Assembly (NCBI GenBank): GCA_025655635.1
Contig: JAHXIM010000292.1
Coordinates: 1-6,314, forward strand
DNA from: a gamma proteobacterium symbiont of Lucinoma myriamae
GTDB taxonomy: Bacteria > Pseudomonadota > Gammaproteobacteria > GRL18
Length of the DNA: 6,314 nt
Reading direction: 5' to 3'
Position numbers and translations under genes: made by a program. The notes beneath the pieces were generated by a model, which made no database searches, was not told the DNA's origin, and saw nothing but the letters and a program-made list of their open reading frames with translations. Positions 1-5,318 of the stretch are shown in pieces; the stretch's first letter is position 1; every line of letters starts with the position of its first letter.

Positions 1-2
1 TG

Positions 3-1679
3 AAGTTAGATCAAAACTATAGCGACTATACTGTTTATAATAATGAGTACAAGGCGAATAAAAAGTTGAACATGTACTTCTCTAAAAACCATATTTTGGC
101 CTGTATTTATAATGATATTGAACAGGGAAAACGGGTTTTTATAACAACAAATATGAGTAAAGATTTTATTCAATACATTGTTACTATTATCGGTTTTATT
201 GAAAAAGAGCAGGGTATTGATATACCCAAATTAATAGTAACTGCTGATACAAATGATTACATGGAGGTGAAGCAGTATATTAAAGATCTGACAAATAAAG
301 AGGTTGTTGAAAAACAAAAATATCAAGTTGTTATTGCTTCACCAACATTAGGTACAGGTGTGAGCATTGATGGTGATGTTTTTGATTCAGTTTATGGGAT
401 TTTTAATAATAAAATTTATACCTATCAGGAATGTGATCAGGCAATAAGCAGAGTTCGTTCTTGTGATAATGTAAATGTTTTTATTCAGCCTATATCCAGT
501 GAGAATCCTAAGTCTGAAGAACAATTGTATGATGAAATTATAAAGTCCGAAGAAATAACTAATACTCTGGGGGTATTTGGTGAAAATGGTAGGGAGCTTA
601 ATCCAACTGAAGAAATGTATGCGAAATTTTATGCAAGAGTTAGAACATTTTATGATAATTGTCTGATCCAAAAGCCACAGAAATTTACACGTCTTAGACA
701 GTCAAATGGTGATAAGGTAAATTTTATCAAAGTGGATGACACTATGAGTCAATTTGGTAAGTCATTAATTAAATTGGCAAGGGAGAAAACGGTTGATATT
801 GCAATCAATCTCATAAAAAATTCAGAGGATATTACGGATAATGGTGCTTATGAATATATGAACGGTGGGTTGCAATTAACTACCGAGGAGAAGTATGAGC
901 TGAAAAAATATAAAATTGCTAATTTTTATTCTGTTCCTGTATCTGATGTCACTGAAGAGCAGATTCGAGCAGTTCAAGAAGACGATGTTATGACTAAATA
1001 CTCAAATCTTCGATTGCTATATTCAAAAGATGATACATTGGTAAACCGTGATGATAATGAACGGATATTTTCATTGGATATAATGCCGCACTACAAACAT
1101 AGATCAAGAAAAAATGAATTATTTAAATTAATGATTGAAGCATCTGGCTTATGTGTTGAACAATTGATGGAAAATGCACGTAAATATGATGAGATATTGG
1201 CGATTGCTGAGAAGGCCAATGATTATAAAAAAGGTTCAAGGCAATATAAAGCAGCCCGTAAAGAGTTCAATGATGCTATGTCTAAAATCAAGGTTGTTGT
1301 TACACATGAACAAATCAGTGCATTCGCTGAGTGTATTGAGGAACACAAGGTTGAAATTAATCAGGTTTTTGGTAGTAACATAAAGGACCCTATGGATAAG
1401 TCAGCCAGTGTTAAGGTGTTTAATTCTCTAATGGGTGAAATGGGCATTGAACTTAAAGTTTCTCGTAAAGGGTCACAGGGTAGTACAGGAAAAGAGTACA
1501 GTATGGATTACTCCTGTTTATCATCATATGCAGAAAAGTTTTTTGCTGAAAAAACAGATATTATGAATAAAGAAGTATCTAAGCCTGAACTGATAGAGTT
1601 GAATCCGGTTGTAGTTGAAGCGGAGGTAGGGATGTTTGAGCCTAAAAAAAATAAATTGCTTAGTTTGATGAATGTTTAA
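3..1679 (+). CDS. Helicase-type replication protein (CyRepA1 / origin-binding-protein-like), C-terminal part
   Basis: The reading frame is open through the left edge, so this is the C-terminal 558 codons of a larger protein; the TTG at 66 and the ATG at 72 are internal codons, not the true start. Counting from that TTG as residue 1, the visible part begins with the second RecA-like lobe of a superfamily 2 helicase. An ITTN segment lies near 27-30. A motif V-like ASPTLGTGVSID lies at 91-102, and a motif VI-like QAISRVR at 125-131. The pattern TGVSID, then FDSVYGIF, then the QAISRVR stretch matches plasmid replication proteins of the CyRepA1 type and herpesvirus-type origin-binding helicases. 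The ATP-binding Walker motifs and any primase domain would lie off-window. The remaining 400 residues are charged, partly helical, and not recognised. Role inferred: unwinding DNA at initiation of plasmid or element replication in the cytoplasm. It could instead be a phage-satellite primase-helicase. The stop TAA at 1677 is followed within 40 bp by repeat unit A. Confidence 0.72.
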   Translation, partial: KLDQNYSDYTVYNNEYKANKKLNMYFSKNHILACIYNDIEQGKRVFITTNMSKDFIQYIVTIIGFIEKEQGIDIPKLIVTADTNDYMEVKQYIKDLTNKEVVEKQKYQVVIASPTLGTGVSIDGDVFDSVYGIFNNKIYTYQECDQAISRVRSCDNVNVFIQPISSENPKSEEQLYDEIIKSEEITNTLGVFGENGRELNPTEEMYAKFYARVRTFYDNCLIQKPQKFTRLRQSNGDKVNFIKVDDTMSQFGKSLIKLAREKTVDIAINLIKNSEDITDNGAYEYMNGGLQLTTEEKYELKKYKIANFYSVPVSDVTEEQIRAVQEDDVMTKYSNLRLLYSKDDTLVNRDDNERIFSLDIMPHYKHRSRKNELFKLMIEASGLCVEQLMENARKYDEILAIAEKANDYKKGSRQYKAARKEFNDAMSKIKVVVTHEQISAFAECIEEHKVEINQVFGSNIKDPMDKSASVKVFNSLMGEMGIELKVSRKGSQGSTGKEYSMDYSCLSSYAEKFFAEKTDIMNKEVSKPELIELNPVVVEAEVGMFEPKKNKLLSLMNV

Positions 1680-1718
1680 GATGTGTTGAATATGGTAGAA
1701 GTGCTTAATTGATAAAAC

Positions 1719-1801
1719 TGTACCAAAGTGTATGCGTTTTATAACTATAATATAATGTTTAATATTTTAAAATGTTGTACAAACGCATACACTTTGGTAC
1801 A
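1719..1801. repeat. 83-bp inverted repeat, copy A
   Basis: The left arm (1719-1739, beginning TGTACCAAAGTG) and the right arm (1781-1801, ending CACTTTGGTACA) are perfect 21-bp reverse complements. They flank a 41-nt loop made almost wholly of A and T. Pairing continues imperfectly a few bases into the loop. It is nearly identical to 5103-5185. The arms are not followed by a T-run on either strand, so it is not a typical intrinsic terminator. Possible roles are the terminal inverted repeats of a tiny non-autonomous element (MITE), a recombinase or replication-initiator binding site, or a structured RNA. No obvious flanking target duplication is visible, though CCAAAG...CTTTGG is bounded by TA on both sides. 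Confidence 0.9.
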
Positions 1802-1842
1802 GAGTTGTTAATGACAGTCTCTTCTGAATTATCTTCTTTTTG

Positions 1843-1864
1843 CCCTCAATGTGCACATTGAGGG
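1843..1864. repeat. 22-bp perfect palindrome
   Basis: CCCTCAATGTG is followed immediately by its exact reverse complement, with no loop, centred on GTGCAC. The equivalent site in unit B (5229-5251) keeps TATGTGCACAT and a GAGGGG end, but the outer left arm has drifted to CCCCTT. A loopless even palindrome is more like a dimeric protein-binding site or recombination crossover site than a transcription terminator. Function unknown. Confidence 0.6.
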
Positions 1865-1866
1865 GT

Positions 1867-1905
1867 ATTAATAATTATTAGACAACCACAGAAAGGTCAC
1901 TTAAT
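1867..1905 (-). pseudogene. Serine recombinase zinc-ribbon remnant (unit A)
   Basis: Read on the minus strand this 39-bp stretch gives I-K-stop-P-F-C-G-C followed by decayed codons. It aligns with the IKCPYCGG zinc-ribbon segment of the recombinase at 6027-6065, with 31 of 39 bases identical by hand count. The first cysteine codon has become TGA, so it cannot be functional. It shows that repeat unit A descends from a recombinase gene related to, but distinct from, the one at the right end of the window. Confidence 0.6.
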
Positions 1906-1921
1906 TGAAATTAGACAATGA

Positions 1922-1999
1922 AATGTTACTGGTGCTTTTGAAGCGGTAATTGAAGAGTTTGATCTTATGAAAGCATTCTTTCCAGATTGCGCCCATTAA
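1922..1999 (+). pseudogene. Possible gene-end fragment
   Basis: An open stretch of 25 sense codons runs from just after a TGA at 1919 to a TAA at 1997 and has no plausible start. Its translation (GAFEAVIEEFDLMKAFFPDC within it) looks protein-like, with balanced acidic and hydrophobic residues, unlike the AT-rich noise around it. It may be the 3' end of a gene whose body was lost at the junction with repeat unit A. The family is not recognised, and the stretch is short enough to be chance. Confidence 0.25.
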
Positions 2000-2158
2000 C
2001 CCTCCTATATTTAAACCATAATTAGTGCAAAAGTATTCTATTTGGTTTTTGTGCTATAAATGACATCTACAGGCTGGAAATGCTTTTTTTCCAATACTTT
2101 TCTCTTTTAGCCTATTAATCTGCCATCTGATTTAGTAGTATGAAAACAGGAAACTAAA
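2000..2158. other. AT-rich leader of the homing-endonuclease-like gene
   Basis: No coding sequence is seen here. A TATAAA near 2055 and a TATTAAT near 2113 are candidate -10 boxes, but neither has a convincing -35 at proper spacing, so no promoter is called. The stretch ends with AGGA at 2148-2151, a ribosome binding site 7 bases before the ATG at 2159. Confidence 0.35.
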
Positions 2159-3655
2159 ATGAAAAACAAGAAAAGAAACATGATGTCGTCTCGCTACAGC
2201 GACGAGGCTATGTGGAAAAAGCGTGAAAAGCATAAAGTACTTTTTTATCAGCGTGTGAAAGAAAAGCATGGTGATCGATTCGACCTTTCCAGAGCCGAGT
2301 TTGTCACACAAAAGACACCCACAACATTTGGCTGCCCGAAGCATGGATGGTTCGAGACAACACCAGACAAGTTTCTCCGTTCTTTTGGATGTCCAAAGTG
2401 CGGCGTAGAGGAACGCGCAAAGAATAAGTCCAAAATGGCCTGTAAACGGTTCTACAAGATTTTCAAAGAAAAACTGGCGGATACTTTTAACCTGATTACT
2501 GAATGCGAGGGGAGCAAAAAGCCGATAATTGTGGAATGTAAAGCCAAGGGGCACCGTATTGAGACAATACCCGACAGGCTTAACATATTTTTCAAAAATG
2601 GCTGCCCAACCTGTAATAGAAGACAACCCACTAAGTCGCAGGAGCAATTCATTGCAGAAGCAAAAGGAAAGTTTCCTGATTTGGATTTTAGCAAAACTAT
2701 TTATGTTGGCTCTGAAAGAAAAATAACAATTACCTGTCCTATACATGGTGACCAAGAGGTATTAGTAAGGTCTTTTTTTAGGAGTAACTATGGTTGTACT
2801 GAATGTGGTAACGCTCAAATAGGTTATGCAGGATATAGAATTCAAAAGCTGGAGTCTGATGACCCCTCAATAATCCCAAGACCAACACGAATAGCCGTGA
2901 TGAAAATGAATATTTGGGGTATTGAGACTTACAAGCTGGGTGTAACCGTCCGCACATTGGAAGCACGTTACAGAGAAAGTCTCAAAGAAGTTTATTTTGA
3001 GGCTGTGCTTGACGAGATAGACGCATTGAAGCTTGAGCAATTATTGCACCAGAAATATGAAAAGGACAAAGATGAGCGAATATTTAAAAAAGGTATGCGG
3101 GATGGCGAGCGATGGTCTGGTGATACGGAGCTTTATTTCAAACGGGCTTTAAAGCCAATGCTTGCAGATATTAAGAGTCATGTCGAGGAGCTTGCGAAGC
3201 ATGATCTTGATTATTGGAAGCGTTACCCAGAGCTGAAAATGCCAAGTTTTGAAAATCGTGTTAGTAAATTCAATAGTGGAGAGTACAATGCACCACGTCC
3301 AGTTATTTGTTTAGATGATTTGATGATTTATCCATCTGCGACAGAAGCAGCACAAGCAATTGGAGCTTCCCAGGGTAATCTGTCAATGACATGTCAAGGT
3401 AAGCGATCCAAATGTAAAGGTAAGCGCTATGCTTATCTGGACGATTATGAGAATGGAACGGTGCCTAAGTTTATGCCAAGCAGAGGATGCAAGCGTTATG
3501 TTCGTTGCATAGATACAGGTGAAGTTTTTAGCTCTATCACTGAGGCAGCTAAAGCTATCGGTGCTCAGGGTTCGAAGATTACAACTGTCTGCAGAGGAAA
3601 GCGGAAGACTACTGGAGGGTACCACTGGGAATATGTTGACGATTTGACAGTGTAA
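2159..3655 (+). CDS. GIY-YIG homing-endonuclease-like protein with three zinc-finger modules and two NUMOD1 repeats
   Basis: This 498-residue protein is predicted to bind and cut DNA. Residues 22-217 hold three similar modules of the DUF723-like type, each with a CPxHG-like first half and a CPxC-like second half: C59/H62 with C78/C81, C127/H132 with C149/C152, and C193/H196 with C213/C216. Each probably binds one zinc ion. Residues about 244-330 fit a divergent GIY-YIG fold of the T5orf172/MUG113 kind: ETYKLGVT (256-263), candidate catalytic arginines R270 or R272, glutamate E293 in LEQLLHQKY, and GDTELYF (321-327). Two NUMOD1-type repeats follow, at 380-428 (PSATEAAQAIGAS) and 446-493 (SSITEAAKAIGAQ); these are DNA-binding elements typical of homing endonucleases. 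The start is set by AGGA at 2148-2151. It is free-standing and not visibly inside an intron or intein. It is visibly richer in G and C than the flanking DNA, consistent with separate origin. Confidence is high for zinc modules and NUMOD1 repeats, moderate for the nuclease fold. Confidence 0.82.
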   Translation: MKNKKRNMMSSRYSDEAMWKKREKHKVLFYQRVKEKHGDRFDLSRAEFVTQKTPTTFGCPKHGWFETTPDKFLRSFGCPKCGVEERAKNKSKMACKRFYKIFKEKLADTFNLITECEGSKKPIIVECKAKGHRIETIPDRLNIFFKNGCPTCNRRQPTKSQEQFIAEAKGKFPDLDFSKTIYVGSERKITITCPIHGDQEVLVRSFFRSNYGCTECGNAQIGYAGYRIQKLESDDPSIIPRPTRIAVMKMNIWGIETYKLGVTVRTLEARYRESLKEVYFEAVLDEIDALKLEQLLHQKYEKDKDERIFKKGMRDGERWSGDTELYFKRALKPMLADIKSHVEELAKHDLDYWKRYPELKMPSFENRVSKFNSGEYNAPRPVICLDDLMIYPSATEAAQAIGASQGNLSMTCQGKRSKCKGKRYAYLDDYENGTVPKFMPSRGCKRYVRCIDTGEVFSSITEAAKAIGAQGSKITTVCRGKRKTTGGYHWEYVDDLTV

Positions 3656-3677
3656 CATTTGAAAAAAAAGTTACATT

Positions 3678-3700
3678 TCTGCTTTTAGGTAAAAAGCAGA
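3678..3700. terminator. Hairpin after the nuclease gene, possible terminator
   Basis: TCTGCTTTT at 3678-3686 pairs perfectly with AAAAGCAGA at 3692-3700 across a 5-nt loop, 23 bases after the stop codon. There is no T-run after it on the plus strand. On the minus strand it is followed after seven bases by a run of eight T, the complement of the A-run at 3662-3669. It may act weakly in either direction. Confidence 0.4.
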
Positions 3701-3982
3701 TATACACATCCAAAATATTGAATGCATCTGTTGGGAGATACTCTTTAAGTGTGAACATCTTTCATGTATTTATTTGTTCCAACTGAGTATCAGTTTATCA
3801 GATTGCCTTATTATTATCATGGTAAATTTATAGGTTTCTTACTAATCTAATCTGGTACAATGCTTTTCCCAGATTGCATATTTCAATAACGAGAAAGCAT
3901 TAAAATAATTACAATGCCATAGATGAAATTATCGAAAAAATTATTAACTTAACTATCGTGCCTCGGATCCTGATAGTAAACT
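3701..3982. other. Intergenic AT-rich stretch
   Basis: No open frame of useful length or convincing promoter is seen. CTTTTCCCAGATTGC at 3863-3877 resembles CTTTCCAGATTGC at 1978-1990 on the other side of the nuclease gene, a possible flanking duplication too short to be sure of. No attC-like palindrome is found directly upstream of the cassette core at 3983, although one would be expected inside an integron array. Confidence 0.4.
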
Positions 3983-3989
3983 GTTATGT
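3983..3989 (+). other. Integron-type core site (R' box) at cassette left end
   Basis: GTTATGT lies 16 bp before the ATG at 4006 and is the exact reverse complement of ACATAAC at 4816-4822, which overlaps the gene's stop codon. In integron cassettes the integrase cuts after the G of such a core, and the gene starts very close to it. The sequence departs slightly from the GTTRRRY consensus. Confidence 0.5.
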
Positions 3990-4005
3990 TACGTAAATAA
4001 ACGAT

Positions 4006-4821
4006 ATGAAAAAAAAGAAGCAGAGAATCCCAATTATTTCCCCTCATTTTGGCGAACATGTTGAAATAGGTGGGTTAGATTCAAAAAACGGAATTTTTAC
4101 TTTTAAAGATTCAAGTGGTAATAAAGTAGTTCCAAGTTCAGTTACTATAGGGAGTAGCTATACAAAAGAATCAGGAAAGCCAAAAATACTAAATCAAATA
4201 AATACGAATAATGAACAAATAAATTTAAACCCAAATATTAATTTTAAAAATTTCGATTGGTTGTTTGTCATTGACACAAATACTAAAAAATATAGTGAAT
4301 CAAAGATATCCATTTCATGCTCAGCATTTTTTCAAATAAAGTTAGAAGAGCCTAAATTTAAAATAGGGCTTGCGACCCAAGATTGGCATACGATAGTATC
4401 AATGCAATCCGCATTCATATTTAGAAATCCAACTGTAAATCCAGAACTTATAGGGTGGCAAGAATTAATAAATAGAATTAAACAATCGCCAGAATTTAAT
4501 GAAACCTTAAAGGTTGGAATTATTGTAGACAGCGAATTAGATAATTTAAGCAAAATAAATAGATATGAAATTCCAATTATAGGCAATCATTTTTTGCCCA
4601 ACAACTTTCAGCTCATATATGCAAGCTCTGATGCAGGTGCGGAATATCCGCACAATAAATTAATTAGAATTTGTGACAACACAGGCAATAAAATTTGGGA
4701 TTATTTATTGCAGCGAGAAGAGTACATAAAAAACATGGAAAACCTAAATAATTTATTTATTGACGGTTCTGCAACATTATCATCAGAAATAGTACATAAG
4801 TTAAGTGGTAATGCAACATAA
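4006..4821 (+). CDS. Unrecognised 271-residue protein in an integron-cassette-like setting
   Basis: No family is recognised. The protein is soluble-looking, with a lysine-rich start (MKKKKQR), no signal peptide and no membrane segment. The N-terminal 80 residues are polar and asparagine-rich. Residues 84-270 look like an alpha/beta domain: a hydrophobic strand WLFVIDTNT (85-93), IKLEE (111-115), VGIIVDSE (170-177), and a well-formed block FQLIYASSDAGAEYPHNK (201-218) followed by LIRICD (219-224). The acidic residues D90, D175, D209 and D224 at strand ends resemble the layout of metal-dependent nuclease or phosphatase folds, but this is only inference. No Shine-Dalgarno sequence precedes the ATG, which follows the core site closely as in many gene cassettes. 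It is more AT-rich than the nuclease gene upstream. The stop TAA lies inside the R'' core, a classic cassette arrangement. Cassette genes often encode toxins, antitoxins or defence proteins; no partner gene is present. Confidence 0.75.
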   Translation: MKKKKQRIPIISPHFGEHVEIGGLDSKNGIFTFKDSSGNKVVPSSVTIGSSYTKESGKPKILNQINTNNEQINLNPNINFKNFDWLFVIDTNTKKYSESKISISCSAFFQIKLEEPKFKIGLATQDWHTIVSMQSAFIFRNPTVNPELIGWQELINRIKQSPEFNETLKVGIIVDSELDNLSKINRYEIPIIGNHFLPNNFQLIYASSDAGAEYPHNKLIRICDNTGNKIWDYLLQREEYIKNMENLNNLFIDGSATLSSEIVHKLSGNAT

Positions 4822-4880
4822 CAAGTCGCTTGTTGGATGCTTTACTGCTACTTGGCTCGCGCCCCACAGCTTAAACGCTC
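4816..4880 (+). other. Truncated or degenerate attC-like site
   Basis: ACATAAC (4816-4822, R'' box) is followed by AAGTCGCTTGTTGGATGC, which has the look of the R''-spacer-L'' half of proteobacterial attC sites. A complete attC would end with the complementary half, roughly GCGACTTGTTATGT, within about 150 bp. I do not find it before the recombinase debris at 5031. Weak inner self-complementarity (GCTTTACTGCT against AGCTTAAACGC) is visible. The right half seems to have been lost, so the cassette would be unable to excise normally. AACAAG-TCG-CTTGTT also forms a small 6-bp hairpin. Confidence 0.42.
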
Positions 4881-5030
4881 CTCAATTACGGCTTTCTTAA
4901 ACAAAATTTATAATCTGAAAAACTTATTCAATGTCTTCTTATGGACGTTTCTGACTTTTACACTGATGCCTACTTTTCGTCAGATGAAGATTGTTTAAAA
5001 ATAAATTGTTACTCAATTGAAGTTTTTTTA

Positions 5031-5088
5031 AATCCGCAATTTTGGTTAGGATTATTTTATATCTTTCAGGATTGACATAACTAAATCT
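5031..5088 (-). pseudogene. Recombinase C-terminal remnant (second, diverged copy)
   Basis: On the minus strand this reads FSYVNPERYKIILTKIADL, matching FSYIHPEKYKIILTKITDL near the end of the recombinase at 5319-6230, with about 48 of 57 bases identical by hand count. Several differences are synonymous or conservative, so the sequence evolved as a protein before it decayed. Upstream in gene direction it runs straight into the inverted repeat of unit B instead of into the rest of the gene. Past the matching part the frame carries on into unrelated residues. Confidence 0.75.
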
Positions 5089-5102
5089 GAATGGATAAAA
5101 CA

Positions 5103-5185
5103 TGTACCAAAGTGTATGCGTTTTATAACTATAATATAAAGTTTAATATTTTAAAATGTTGTGCAAACGCATACACTTTGGTACA
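5103..5185. repeat. 83-bp inverted repeat, copy B
   Basis: The perfect 21-bp arms at 5103-5123 and 5165-5185 are identical to those of copy A. Total length is the same, with only two base differences, both in the AT-rich centre or at its edge (t to a near 5140, a to g near 5163). It lies between the recombinase tail remnant and the zinc-ribbon remnant. The near identity contrasts with much greater drift in the sequence to its right. Confidence 0.9.
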
Positions 5186-5253
5186 AAGGGAGGGGAGTGG
5201 CAGTCTCTCGTTGATTGTCAGCTTTTAGCCCCTTATGTGCACATTGAGGGGAT

Positions 5254-5292
5254 ATTAATATTTAATAGGCCATCACGGAAAGGGCACTTAAT
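5254..5292 (-). pseudogene. Serine recombinase zinc-ribbon remnant (unit B)
   Basis: On the minus strand it reads IKCPFRDGLLNIN, aligning with IKCPYCGGPLNID of the recombinase at 6027-6065, with 32 of 39 bases identical by hand count. The second zinc-binding cysteine is changed to arginine, so the ribbon would not fold. Together with the tail remnant at 5031-5088 it represents what is left of a second recombinase gene. Confidence 0.68.
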
Positions 5293-5318
5293 TGAAGATA
5301 ATAGATCGTTTTCCTCAA

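Larger units (their letters stand above)
1707..1909. repeat. Direct repeat unit A (inverted repeat + palindrome + recombinase remnant)
   Basis: This roughly 203-bp unit has a second copy, unit B, at 5090-5296 in the same orientation. Both contain, in order, a short ataaaac-containing lead, an 83-bp inverted repeat, about 40 bp of spacer sharing cagtctct, a palindrome around GTGCAC, and a 39-bp remnant of serine-recombinase zinc-ribbon coding sequence ending in cacttaattgaa. By hand count the inverted repeat agrees at 81/83 positions, the spacer at about 22/32 and the zinc-ribbon remnant at 32/39. The unit begins 28 bp after the replication gene's stop codon. It looks like a derivative of a recombinase-encoding element; its exact ends are inferred from where similarity to unit B fades. 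Confidence 0.75.
5090..5296. repeat. Direct repeat unit B (second copy of unit A)
   Basis: Same order of parts and same orientation as unit A at 1707-1909. Units A and B bracket about 3.2 kb holding the homing-endonuclease-like gene and the cassette-like gene. Unlike unit A, unit B is joined on its left to a recombinase tail remnant, so the B region looks like an internally deleted recombinase gene: zinc ribbon, then palindrome and inverted repeat, then C-terminal tail, with several hundred bp of the middle missing. Confidence 0.75.

Noticed and set aside
66..74. TTG or ATG near position 66-74 as the start of the replication gene
   Set aside because: The frame is open to the left edge with protein-like residues before it, and no ribosome binding site is placed for this start; it is an internal position of a partial gene.
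1719..1801. Inverted repeat as an intrinsic terminator of the replication gene
   Set aside because: The loop is 41 nt and no T-run follows the right arm on either strand, unlike a typical intrinsic terminator.
2132..2755. Long minus-strand open frame opposite the nuclease gene
   Set aside because: It is antisense to a gene with clear repeated zinc motifs, has no recognisable domain and is cysteine- and phenylalanine-rich as expected of a shadow frame.
4941..5075. Small plus-strand open frame of 44 codons starting MDVSDFYTD
   Set aside because: It lacks a ribosome binding site, overlaps the recombinase tail remnant on the other strand and has no recognisable family; at most a scrap of an unknown gene.
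5103..5185. Inverted repeat as an attC or dif site
   Set aside because: The arms have no GTTRRRY/RYYYAAC cores and are perfect over 21 bp, unlike attC; the 41-nt centre is far too long for a XerC/XerD dif site.
1707..5296. CRISPR array made from the repeated units
   Set aside because: There are only two copies, 3.4 kb apart, with genes between them and no regular spacers or cas genes.
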